A stretch of DNA of 27,287 nucleotides from Prorocentrum cordatum (lineage: Eukaryota; Sar; Dinophyceae; Prorocentrales; Prorocentraceae): positions 55,001-82,287 of the forward strand of contig CAUYUJ010001310.1 of NCBI GenBank assembly GCA_963575745.1, written 5' to 3'. The notes under the pieces are model-generated. The model made no database searches. It had not been told where the DNA came from and saw nothing but the letters and a program-made list of their open reading frames with translations. Position numbers and translations under genes: made by a program. Shown piece after piece: positions 18,706-27,287 of the stretch. Position 1 is the stretch's first letter, and each line of letters opens with the position of its first letter.

Positions 18706-20239
18706 CCGCCGCCCCCTCTCGATTCATCGCAGGGGTGCCTGGCGTGCCGAATTATTAAGGTTTTGGTTTTGGTTCTTTTTCTAAAAGAGCTCACCCTGGG
18801 GCTTCGGCCGGTCCCGCCGGCCACCCGGAAGGCCCGCAATTCTCCAAATGTTTCGCTCAAGATGGCCCCAGATGGTCTCCAAGATGGCCACGTTGGCCCA
18901 AGATGGCCTCAAAGATGGTCCAAGATGGCCTGCAAGTCCGCCCAAGATGGTCCAAGGTGGCCTCCCATACAGCCCAAGAGGCCTCCAAGACGGCCGAAGA
19001 CGGCCCAAGAGGCCCCCCAGAGGCCTCCAAGACGGCCCAAGAGGCCTGCAAGAGGTCCTCCAGGAGGGCCCGAAGAGGCCAAAATCATTGATTCTCCTTA
19101 GGTTTTTGAAGGATGTTCGCATTCGCTTCTTCTCGGCTCTCCGACGACCCAAGACGGCCCAAGAGGCCCAAAGATCGCCCCCACAGCGCCCAAGAGGCCT
19201 CCAAGATGGCCTCACGACTGCCCAAGAGGCCAAGACGACCCAAGAGACCTCCAAGACGCCCAAGATGGCCTCGAAGACGGCCCTGGAGCACCCAAAGAGG
19301 GCCCCAAGTCAGCCCAGAAAGGCCCTCCAAACGGCTTCCGACGGCGTCAGACGGACCAGGAGCCCACCAAGACGGCCGAACATGGCCCTAAGATGGCCCA
19401 AGACGGCCCAAGAGGCCTCCAAGAGGGCCTCCAGGAAGGCAAGAAAAGGCCAAAAACATTGATTTCCCTTAGGTTTTTGACTGATTTTGACATTTGCTTC
19501 GTTTCGGCCTTCCGACGGCCCAAGAGCCCCCAAAGATCACCCAAGGATCGCTCAAGAGGCCTCCAAAATGGCCCGAAAACGGCCCAAAAGGCCCCCAAGC
19601 CGGTTCAAGAGGGCCCCAAGACAGCCCAGGAAGCCTTTAAGACGCACAAGATGGCCTCGAAGACTGCCCTGGAGCATTCCAAGAGGGCCCCAAGTCGGCC
19701 CAGAGAGGCCCCCCAAACGGCTTCCGACGGCGTCGGACGGGCCAGGGGCCCACCAAGATGGCCGAAGATGGCACTAAGATGACCCTAGACGGCCCAAGAA
19801 GCCTCCAAGAGGGCCTCCAGAAGGCCCAAAAAGGCCAAACTCATTGATTTCCCTCGAGTTTTTGAAGGATTGTGGCATGTGCTTTCTGCCTTACGACGGC
19901 CCGAGACGGCCCAAGTGCCCCCAAATATCGCCCAAGAAACCCATGACGGCCCCAAGAGGCCCCCAAGACGGCCGAAGAGGCCTCCAAGACGCTCCAGATG
20001 GCCTCCAAGACGGCCCAAGAGCCCTCCAAGACGTCCTCCAAGAAGGCCCGAGGGGGTCAAAATGGCCTCCAGGCGGCCAAGATGACCTTCAAGATGCCCA
20101 CGTGTTCCCCGAAGGCTTTCCAAACCGATTCGGGGAACACATGGTCCGATAGCTTGGCAGGTCTGGCCTCAACGTTCGGCAACATAGGCGCTTCCAAAAA
20201 GGCAGGGGGCGGCGGTGATTCGCCGTAGGCGTCTTCGAT
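18706..20239 (+). repeat. Composite satellite unit 4 (1534 bp, three boxes)
   Basis: The head hairpin has yet another stem, CCCCT...CGAT-TC-ATCG...AGGGG (18713-18735). In the next hairpin pairing is kept by a G-T pair (GTTCTTTT with AAAAGAGC, about 18,772). Boxes lie near 19,078, 19,447 and 19,829. The third subunit shares the alternative ending seen in unit 3, so units 3 and 4 are copies of one three-subunit higher-order repeat. Tail inverted repeat 20099-20113 with 20129-20143, right arm 20202-20215. Confidence 0.85.
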
Positions 20240-21414
20240 CCGCCGCACCCCCTGTTGGCTTGCCACAGGGGTGCACGGCGTGCTGGATGTCTTAGCGGTG
20301 TTGCTTCTTGTCTGAAGAACTCCCAGTGGGGTCTCGGCCCAACCCGCTGGCCACCCAGAAAGCTCTTTCGAAGGTGGGAGGCAAGGATTTGTCCGCCCAA
20401 AACGGCTCCAAGATTGCCTCCATTATGACGTCAACCAAGATGGGCCGAAAGAAGTCTCCAAGACGGCCCAAGACGCACCCAAGACGGCCTAAGATGGCTG
20501 GCCTCAAGATGGACCAAGATGGCCCAAGAGGCCACAACGAGGCCTCCAAGACGGCCAAAGAGGCCTCGAAGACTCCAAGAGGTCCTCCAGGAAGGGCCGA
20601 AGAGGCCAAAATCATTGATTGTCCTAAGCTTTTTGAAAGGTTTGGCCGTTTGCTCATGTTCAGCATTCCGACGGCCCAAGACGGCCCCAGAGGCCACCAT
20701 GATGGCCCCGCAAACGCCCAAGCGGCCTCCGAGATAGCCCCCCTGACGGCCCAAGGGGCCCCCAAGACGGGCCCAAGAGGGCCCCAAGACGGCCCAGGAC
20801 ACTTCCAAGACGCCCAAGATGGCCTCCAAAGCGGCCCTGAAGCGCTCAAAGAGAACCCCAAGTGGGCCCAGAAAGGCTCCCGAGACGGCTTCCGACGGCG
20901 TCAGACGGTCCAGGAAGGCCCTCAGACTGCCAAATGGTATCCCCGGGAGCCTCCAACGGCCTCCGGAAGGCCCAAGGAAGCCCCCAAGAGGCTTCAAAGA
21001 GGCCCCCAGGAAGCCCCCAGAAGGCTCCAAGAATGCCTCAAGAGGCTCCCAAGAGGCCTCTCCCTCCTCCTCGTCCTCCTCCTCCTCTTCCTCCTCCTCC
21101 TCCTTTTCCTTCCTTCTCCTGTTCCTCCTCCTCCTCCTCCTTTTGCTCCTCCTCCTCCATATCCTCCAGATTATCCATATCCTCCTTCTCCTCCTCCTCC
21201 TCCTCCTCCTCCCACTCCTCCGCCTCCTCCTCATCCTTTCCCTCCCTCTCCTCCTCTTCTTATTGCTTCCCCTCGTGCTCCCCTAAGGGTGTCCACGACG
21301 GCTGGGGAAACATATAGTCGGATAGCTTGGCCAAGCTCTGGCCGCAATGTTCGGCCACATAGGCGCGTCCAATAAGGCAGGGGGGTCCGCTGGTTCGCCG
21401 TAGGTGTTTTCGAT
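20240..21414 (+). repeat. Composite satellite unit 5 (about 1175 bp, diverged end)
   Basis: Head hairpin CCCCTGT-T-GGC-TT-GCC-ACAGGGG (20249-20271). One box lies near 20,605. The degenerate body gives way to a TCC-rich tract (21,061-21,250). A diverged tail follows (AAGGGTGTCCACGACGG, GGATAGCTTGGCCA, GTTCGGCCACATAGGCGC) and ends TTCGCCGTAGGTG then TTTTCGAT. Its terminal mini-stem, CGCC-GTA-GGTG, keeps pairing with one G-T pair. This copy links the array to the truncated end at 2.4-2.54 kb, which has the same TCC-plus-tail layout. Confidence 0.75.
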
Positions 21415-21745
21415 TTGTTATGTATGAGTACATGCGTGTGTATATATATATATACATGAGTACATACATCTTATGCATGCATACATACAAGCATGTACGC
21501 ATGCACGCATCAACAGTTGTACAAGTACATGTATATATACATATATATATGTGTAAATACATTTACAGCTATAATAAAAAAAAAAACATATACATATACA
21601 TCTATATGTACACATACATGCACGACTACATATACCTAAGCATATACATATCCATGTACATGAATATGAACATATACATATATGTACATGCATATACGCT
21701 CATATATATATGTATGTAAATGTAAATGTCGGTGTGTGCGTACGT
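21415..21745. repeat. AT-rich ATAC / TACA / TA microsatellite region
   Basis: Degenerate tetranucleotides (TACA, CATA, GCATGCA) with TA runs and an A-run near 21,575. Sharply AT-rich against its neighbours. No gene. Confidence 0.8.
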
Positions 21746-21784
21746 GTTGTAATGACCGGTGGAGGATGCTGGAACCAGAAGATA

Positions 21785-21954
21785 ATACCCCAACATCCTG
21801 ATCACCATCACTATATTCAACATCATCCTCATCATCATGGACACCATCGTCATCACTACCACTATCACCATCATCATCACCATCGCCGTCCCATCATGGT
21901 CATCGACCACATCATCATCACCATCGTCATCATCATCAGAATCATGATCAACAT

Positions 21955-22002
<48 letters not shown>

Positions 22003-22005
22003 TTG

Positions 22006-22059
<54 letters not shown>

Positions 22060-22205
22060 CAGCAGCATCATCACAATCATCATCATCATCCTCGCACACA
22101 CTCACTCACGCACTCATTCACACATTCCCGCATCCTCGCACACATGCACACCTCCCGCAGTCCGCAATCACCCACTCATACACTCACACATTCACTCACC
22201 CCTTT
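21785..22205. repeat. CAT triplet and CACT-type microsatellites
   Basis: CATCAT/CACCAT triplets (21,785-22,090, nearly pure 21,957-22,058), followed by ACTCACTCAC and CACATTC-type degenerate repeats to about 22,200. His/Ile/Asp frames are artefacts. Confidence 0.9.
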
Positions 22206-22207
22206 AT

Positions 22208-22850
22208 AGGGAGGAAGTTTCGAGCGGCAGCCTCGTCTGTCAATGAATCGCGAGGAACACTCGAGCGGCAGCCCCATCCCTGCAGGGCCCAAACCTCATG
22301 TTAGCAGTCCCAGGCGGTCATCGGCATACTGTAGCAGGCATCGCACTTGAGCACGCCAAGGGGGCAAATCGTAAGGATGCCTCGGGCGGGGGCCTCGTTT
22401 GTGAGTGAATAACAGGAAGTCTGGAGCGGGAGCTCTCTCCCTATGGGCCCCGTCCGTGAGTGAGTCCCGGTGAAGTTTCGAACGGGAGCCCTTTCCCCAT
22501 GGGATCCCCGCTTCCCGTTTGCAATTCGGCGCAACCATCGCCATACTGCAGCAGGCATACACTTGAGCACCCCCAAGGGGGCCAGTCGTGAGGATGTCCC
22601 GATCAGGGGCCTCGTTTTTGCTGGCGCATACCGAGGATATCTCGAGCGGGAACCCCTTCCCAGGAAGCCGCCCGTTTCACGTTAGTAATCCAAGACGGTC
22701 ATCGGCACACCGTAGCAGGCAAAACCCTTGAGCACCCAAGGGGGTAAATCGTGAGGATGTCTCGACCAGGGGCCCCGCCCGTGAGTAAATAGCGAGGGAG
22801 TCTCAAGCGGGAACCACCTCCCGATGGAGCCCACGTTAAATTCCCAAAAT
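22208..22850. repeat. Satellite S2, first segment (units about 160-220 bp)
   Basis: The landmark CATCGGCATACTGTAGCAGG (or variant) falls at 22319, 22536 and 22700, each followed by TTGAGCACCC, CGTGAGGATGTC and CGAGCGGGAGCC-type words. A longer unit includes an extra module of about 55 bp (GTGAGTGAGTCCCGG type). The last unit breaks off near 22,830-22,850 after CCCACGTTAAATTCC. Confidence 0.8.
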
Positions 22851-22879
22851 CCAAACATCCAGCGGAAAACAAAAAAAAA

Positions 22880-23173
22880 CATTTTTCAACACCCACAACA
22901 TCCTCATCCTCATCACCAGCATCATCATCATCGGCAACATCATCAACCTCAACATAGCATCACTACCATCATCACCCGCATCATAATTATCATATACAGC
23001 ACAACCACCAGTACTTTCAACATCATCACCGTCATCAGCAGCATCAGCACCACAACCATCATCAACATGAGCATCATCGCACTCTCACACACAATCACAC
23101 ACGCAAACAAACACTGACACACACACACACACACACACGCACACACACGCACACACACACACACACACACACA

Positions 23174-23213
<40 letters not shown>

Positions 23214-23242
23214 CCCACACACACACACACACAAAAAAAAAA

Positions 23243-23277
<35 letters not shown>

Positions 23278-23344
23278 ATCCATTCACACTCATTCATACA
23301 TACTTTCACACACTTGCACACTCACCAACAGACACATACACACA
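22880..23344. repeat. Microsatellite island interrupting satellite S2
   Basis: CAT/CAC triplets (about 22,890-23,080), CA repeats (23,115-23,170), ACGC repeats (23,171-23,213), an A-run (about 23,233-23,244), a TA run (about 23,246-23,274) and CATTCA/CACA words to 23,343. Satellite S2 stops on one side and resumes on the other. Confidence 0.85.
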
Positions 23345-24285
23345 TGGAGGAAACCCCGAGCGGGAACCTCGTCTGCCTCGTCTGTCATTCCCACATTGGT
23401 AATCCCACGCGGCCATCGGCATACCGTAGCAAGCATAGCACCTGAGCACCCCTACGGGGGCCACTCGTGAGGACATCTCGACGGCATTGTCCGTGACTGA
23501 ACGGCGATGAAGTATCGAGCGACAACCCCTTCTATGTGGAACCACCATGTCACATTAGAAATGCCAGGCACAAGTTGGCACACTTCAGCAGGCAAAGCAT
23601 TTGAGCGCCCCCCCGAAGCGAACCGTGAGGATGTCTCGAGTGGTGTCCTCGTCTGTGCGTGGACGGCGAGATAGTATCGAATGGGGGGGGGGCCCTCCCT
23701 ATGGGCCCCCCGTGCGTGAGTGTGTTGCGAAGACATCTCGAATTGGAGCACTCGCTCTGCGGGGCCACCCCTTCACGTTAGCAATCCCAGGTGGTCATCG
23801 GCATACTGTAATAGGCATAGCACTTGAGCACCCCAGGGGGGCAGATCGCGAGAATGTCTCGAGCGGGGGACTCGTCTGCGAGTGACTAACGAAGGGGTCT
23901 CGAGCCGGAGCCCCCCTCTCTACGGGGCCCCCGCGTCATGGCTAGTAATCCGAAGCACTCACGTGCATACTGTAGCACACATACCATTTGAGCACCCCAC
24001 GGTGCAACTCGTGAGGACGTCTCGAGCGGGAGATTCGCCCATGAGCGAATGGAGCAGCAATTCGGGAGTTCCCTCCCTTCAGGGCTACCGCTTCACGCTA
24101 GCAACGGTCATCGGCATACGGTAGATGGCATAGCACTTGAGTATCCCGAAAAAGAAAATCGTGAAGATGTCTCGTACGCGGACGACGTCTGTGAGCGAAT
24201 GGCATGGAAGTATCGAGCGGGTGCCCTCTCCCGACTCCAAGTTCACGCTAGTAATCCGAGGCGACCATCGGAGCCCCAACAGCTT
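23345..24285. repeat. Satellite S2, second segment
   Basis: Landmarks fall at about 23414, 23572, 23796, 23960, 24109 and 24266, spacing roughly 150-224 bp. Shared words are GCATACTGTA, GCATAGCACTTGAGCACCCC, CGTGAGGAYGTCTCGAGCGGG and TTCACGCTAG. Divergence and unequal spacing rule out a maintained reading frame. Confidence 0.8.
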
Positions 24286-24542
24286 CACGATCTGGCCATC
24301 AGAGAACGCGCCCATGCCGACCGAGGCGGCGACGGCGCCAAGGAACATCGACAGACCCGCCCCTGTGACAGACGCGAGGAGGTGAATGGGGAAGAAGGGG
24401 CAGGCGAACGAGGAGGCAGAACAGGGGGCGGGAGGAGGGCCTCCGCCAGAGCGAAAAGGAAAATGGCGACGAGGAGACAGGAAGGGCGCCTCTGCACTCA
24501 GAAGGACGGCGATGAGGATTGCTTCCAGATGAATATAAAAGA

Positions 24543-24878
24543 TTACCATGCGGCGTCTAATCGTCGGAATAATTTCAACAGGAGTCTTTTCGTCGGATTC
24601 GTCCTCTTGGGCGCATGTTCGGGCCTCAGGACAATCAGAACTCGATCCAGGACGAAAAACGGCCCCTGGGGAAGGGGTCGGGACCTCTGGGGCGAATTCG
24701 TTTTGCTCTGCCCTGGCCGTTCTTCCACAAACAGCTCGTGTATTTGCGTCGCTCGGCCTTCCAATAGTTTGCTGTCGCGTCTGGGCAGAGCACGAAGAGA
24801 GCGCGCAGAGAGAGCGCGCGAAGAGCGGCATGCAGAGGCTGCCAGCACGAAGGTGAGCACAGAGGAGTGGCAAAGCAT
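24543..24878 (-). CDS. Candidate small protein with a possible signal peptide
   Basis: A 111-residue minus-strand frame with a true ATG (24878-24876) and a TAA stop. The N-terminus is hydrophobic (MLCHSSVLTFVLAASAC), like a signal or bipartite plastid-targeting leader, and Arg/Ser-rich sequence follows. Then come GRATQIHELFVEERPGQ and a basic C-terminal helix (LLLKLFRRLDAAW). No family recognised. The start codon lies inside the 22-bp duplication flanking the palindromic insertion at 24,894-25,060, so the insertion landed 15 bp upstream of the ATG and may have displaced the original 5' region. Overlapping plus frames (24548-24856, and a longer one 24049-25314) also have tolerable composition, so strand is not certain. 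Confidence 0.35.
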   Translation of the reverse strand: MLCHSSVLTFVLAASACRSSRALSARSLRALPRRDSKLLEGRATQIHELFVEERPGQSKTNSPQRSRPLPQGPFFVLDRVLIVLRPEHAPKRTNPTKRLLLKLFRRLDAAW

Positions 24879-24893
24879 GGTAGGGCGTCAGGT
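24872..24893. repeat. Left 22-bp flanking duplication (target-site duplication)
   Basis: Begins AAAGCATGGTAGGG and ends GTCAGGT. It is identical over all 22 bases to 25061-25082, and the base on each outer side differs. Confidence 0.8.
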
Positions 24894-25060
24894 TAGGGCG
24901 ACGAGATCTATGCATATCCACTGCTCCTGGCCAGGCCCATCCTGGGCCCAGGAGCGGTGTATATGCCTCCCTGGCCAAGCCAGGAGGGCGTATACACAGC
25001 TCTTGGGCCCAGGATTGGCCTGGCCGGGAGCAGTGGATATGTATAGATATCGTCGCCCTA
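24894..25060. mobile_element. MITE-like 167-bp palindrome
   Basis: TAGGGCGACGA at the left and TCGTCGCCCTA at the right close a palindrome centred on 24977: 82-bp arms around a 3-nt loop (24976-24978). By my alignment 9 arm positions mismatch, and 5 of these are G-T pairs on the plus strand. Exact 22-bp duplications flank it. It has no coding capacity for a transposase, so it is a non-autonomous element, or an inverted duplication inserted during break repair. The insertion plus one flank adds 189 bp (63 codons), so it does not break the plus-strand frame that crosses it. Confidence 0.75.
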
Positions 25061-25082
25061 AAAGCATGGTAGGGCGTCAGGT
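25061..25082. repeat. Right 22-bp flanking duplication
   Basis: Exact copy of 24872-24893, directly abutting the right end of the palindrome. Confidence 0.8.
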
Positions 25083-25500
25083 GGCGTTGGTACTGCTGTC
25101 AGTTCAGACTTGTCCTCCTTCGGGCAGCACTGCATGCGAGGGATGTAGATTGAAACACGTGAAGCTCGATAGTAAAACTGGCCAAGAGTCAACTGCGAAA
25201 CTTGCGAGATCCACAAGCTGTCTACTGGCTAGACCTGGAATGGCCCAGTGTGGCAATAAGGCATGCACATATCAACAAATTTATCCTGATTGCAATGCCA
25301 AACGGAAAAATTAGGGATAGCTAATCTAACGATGTTCTACTCCACATTTGAGTATGACAACGCCCTCGAATTCGCTGGCCCAAAGGACCAGCGGCGTGCT
25401 AAGATCTCCGGCAATTGGTCTACAATATTTCTAGCTCGCGCGCGCGGGGCGGCCCCTGGGGGTCCCTGGACGACAAATGCCCCAATTAGGTTCCAGCAGA
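25083..25500. other. Unique sequence, no supported gene
   Basis: The plus frame that crosses the palindrome ends with a TAG at 25312-25314. It has a Cys-containing end (STACEGCRLKHVKL, MAQCGNKACTY) but no recognisable domain. Nothing else stands out apart from a short GCGC run at about 25438-25446. Confidence 0.3.
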
Positions 25501-26470
25501 CTCCCAGCTAGAGCGCTCCAAAAGGGCCTCAAGAGGGCTCAAAGCTGGTCCAAGAGGGCTCCGAGTCGCCGACCGATCGGCCCAAGACGCCCAAGATTGC
25601 CTTCACGCGGCCGCAGACTACAGACGCCTCAAAGAAGCGTCTCCACTAGGACCCAGGACACAAAAATCATCGAGTTCCTTTGGGTTTGTGAAGGATTTTG
25701 AGTTCTCACCTGTTCGGCTTCCCGACGCTCCATGACAGCCCAAGAGGCCCTCAACATCGCCCCCAGACGGCCCAAGAGGGCTTCAAGAAGGTCCCAAGAC
25801 GGCCTAAACTGGCCCAAGACGGCCCAACAGGCCTCCAAGACAGCCCAAGATGGCCCCAAGGACTACCCCAAGAGGGAGCAGAGACGGGGAACCCGAACGG
25901 ACATATCGAGACGAGCCTCCAAAATCGGTGCAAGACAGCCCAAGAGACCTGCAGGAGGGCCTCAAAGCAGCCCAAGAGGGCAGCAAGACCGTCCCAAAAG
26001 GCCCAAAAGCCCTCCAAGACCGTCTCGGAAAGCCTCCCAAGAAGCTCCCAAGAGCTCCCAAGAAGCTCCCCAGAGCCCTGGACATTTCGAGCCGGACTCT
26101 CTCAGGAGATCCCCAAAGGCCCCCAAGAGCTCCCGAAGAGGCGCCCAAGGGGCTCCACGAAGCCTCCAGGAAACTCCAAGAGACTCCCAAGCGGCTCCCA
26201 AGGCCTCCCAAGAAAGACTCCAAGGGCTCCCAAGAGGGTCACAACTACTCCCCCCAGAAGCTCCCGCGTGCTCTCAGAAAAGGCAGCAAGAAGCATCCAT
26301 GAGCTCTCCGAAATGCCCCCACTGACCGGCCCCCGAGACGCCCGAAGAGATCCCCAAGAGGCCCCCAAGAGGCCACCGTGACGCCCCAGGAGGTCCCAGA
26401 AATACCGCCAAGATGCCCCCGAGAGCCCTCCCAAGAGACCCCACACATGCCCCAAGAAGCCATCGGGAGG
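25501..26470 (+). repeat. Diverged, dispersed block of the CCAAGA satellite
   Basis: CCAAGACGGCC, CCAAGAGGG and CCCAAGAAGCTCC words at 9-12 bp spacing, plus one recognisable AT-richer box near 25,665-25,735 (AAAATCATCGAGTTCC, TGAAGGATTTTG). None of the unit ends or head hairpins is present. Long frames on both strands (for example plus 25698-26381) follow from the repeat and are not called. Confidence 0.7.
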
Positions 26471-26555
26471 TCTCCTCCTCGTCCTCATCCTCCCCACTTC
26501 CTCGTCCTCCTCCTCCAGCTCCTACTCCTACTCCTTCTCCTCCTCGCTCACAACG
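26471..26555. repeat. TCC-rich tract
   Basis: Degenerate TCC/TCCTAC repeats directly after the satellite block, the same order as in unit 5 (satellite body, then TCC). Confidence 0.7.
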
Positions 26556-26869
26556 AGCACCCCAACATATAGCAACACTGATACAACATGGGCTGGTGGA
26601 GTGAGCGAAGCAATTCAATAACGGCATGAACCCGCGAGAAGCATTGCAATGTGTTGGGTCTGGGGTGGCACGGTGTGGCGGCAAGGCTAGCAGAGATCGG
26701 TAAACTGATACCCGGTGTACATTGCCAACAAAAAAGCGAAAGCCAGCCACTTGAATAATGCTTCACTACTGGTGCAGCCAACTTCTATGTGTGTATCACC
26801 CCCCCCCCAAAAGGAAGAAGGGAAGAGGGAGGTAGGAAAAGCGAACGCACGAGTAACATTATCACTCTC
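26556..26869. other. Unique sequence, weak minus-strand frame only
   Basis: The minus frame 26781-26548 (77 residues, CFSRVHAVIELLRSLHQPM) is Cys/Leu-rich and unrecognised. It is too short to call. A C-run lies at about 26,800. Confidence 0.25.
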
Positions 26870-27027
26870 GGCATCATCATCCTCAACCTCATAACCACCG
26901 TCATCCTCATCATCATCAGCATAATCTTGACGATCCTCACAAGCCATCATCACCACCATCATCACCATCATCACCATCATCATCATCCTCTCCTCCTCAT
27001 CACCATCGTCATCATCGCCACCACCAC

Positions 27028-27079
<52 letters not shown>

Positions 27080-27080
27080 G
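26870..27080. repeat. CAT / CAC triplet microsatellite
   Basis: Degenerate CATCAT/CACCAT triplets, nearly pure from 27,027 to 27,078. Poly-Met and poly-Asp frames are artefacts. Confidence 0.9.
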
Positions 27081-27287
27081 TCCAGGCCCTCCTTCTACTC
27101 GTCCGCCTCCTCATCCTCCTTCTCATCAGGCGGCCGCTGGTTAGGCGGGGCGCGAGGCGATGCCGGCCGCGAACTGCGTGGCTGCAGGGTTTGCCGCGGC
27201 CGCCCCAGGCGCCTGCTGCGCACACGCCCGCGAGGGTGGCCAGAATGAGGCGAGGCGCGAGGAGGATGGGTGAGCAGATGGTGATGG
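27081..27287. other. GC-rich end of window, no gene called
   Basis: NotI-like GCGGCCGC words and GGCGCGAGG repeats. Frames are Arg-rich and cut by the window edge. Confidence 0.3.

Noticed and set aside
15199-21414. Interpretation of the spaced repeats as a CRISPR array or integron
   Set aside because: Units are 0.9-1.6 kb, spacers are themselves repetitive, there are no cas or integrase genes, and the DNA is eukaryotic in character.
21415-21745. AT-rich region as a replication origin or organelle insertion
   Set aside because: It is explained by degenerate ATAC/TA microsatellites. No organelle gene or structured origin motif is visible.
24268-24377. A possible minus-strand exon (LSMFLGAVAASVGMGAFSDG) preceded by a pyrimidine-rich stretch ending in CACAG
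   Set aside because: The acceptor-like context and high third-position G/C are suggestive, but it runs straight into satellite S2 with no donor I can see, and I recognise no family.
24894-25060. TTAGGG / CCCTAA at the palindrome ends as telomere-derived sequence
   Set aside because: Only one TTAGGG is present at each end, continuing into non-telomeric CGACGA. It follows from the terminal inverted repeat and one base of the flank.
24049-25314. A 421-residue plus-strand ORF
   Set aside because: It starts inside satellite S2 and reads through the palindromic insertion. An opposite-strand frame with a real ATG and a signal-like N-terminus is at least as good. The insertion being a codon multiple explains why the frame survives.

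Overview
The window looks like nuclear DNA from a eukaryote with a repeat-rich genome, most probably a unicellular alga. A dinoflagellate is my best guess, with a haptophyte or another GC-rich protist possible. The reasons are very dense triplet and dinucleotide microsatellites, several unrelated minisatellites and higher-order satellites, and isolated GC-rich stretches whose minus-strand frames end most codons in G or C but lack complete start-to-stop structure, as exons would. I saw no rRNA, tRNA, CRISPR array, bacterial-style operon, reverse transcriptase or transposase, and no protein family I can name. A 100-base assembly gap (2188-2287) lies inside a TCC microsatellite.

Layout. 1-1.13 kb: the best coding signal, a minus-strand frame broken by one in-frame TAG. 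1.3-2.04 kb: a 135-bp duplication and a period-5 tract. 2.16-3.2 kb: a TCC tract with a truncated composite-element end, then GA-rich and AT-rich DNA. 3.5-5.5 kb: GC-rich candidate exons on the minus strand. 6.0-7.5 kb: TCC/CAT microsatellites carrying a 651-bp duplication. 7.5-10.2 kb: candidate exon pieces, a GAC tract facing a GTC tract, short dispersed repeats and a CA tract. 10.4-11.1 kb: an 89-bp minisatellite. 11.1-13.2 kb: GC-rich DNA with several foldback structures and direct repeats. 13.36-13.8 kb: a 54-bp (18-codon) minisatellite. 14.3-14.7 kb: GGA and GAATCG tracts.

14.7-21.4 kb is the centrepiece: a hierarchical satellite of five tandem units (955, 933, 1619, 1534 and about 1175 bp). 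Each unit begins with CCGCCG-CCCC and ends with a GGGGGCGGCGG arm plus a conserved TTCGAT end. Unit junctions form a string of hairpins, and the stem sequences of some of these differ between copies while pairing is kept. Unit bodies are degenerate 9-12 bp motifs (CCAAGANGGCC type) punctuated by a conserved AT-richer box of about 73 bp, present one to three times per unit. Diverged relatives lie at 2.2-2.5, 14.7-15.2 and 25.5-26.5 kb.

21.4-24.3 kb: ATAC/CAT microsatellites and a second satellite (units about 150-220 bp) split by a 0.5-kb microsatellite island. 24.3-25.3 kb: a unique stretch with a candidate small minus-strand gene, next to a 167-bp near-perfect palindrome with exact 22-bp flanking duplications (a MITE-like insertion). 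25.5-27.1 kb: a diverged satellite block and further TCC and CAT tracts.

There is no evidence of genes working together. The interest lies in the structured repeats. Open frames across the repeats are expected from GC-rich DNA with few stop codons, so they are not called as genes.
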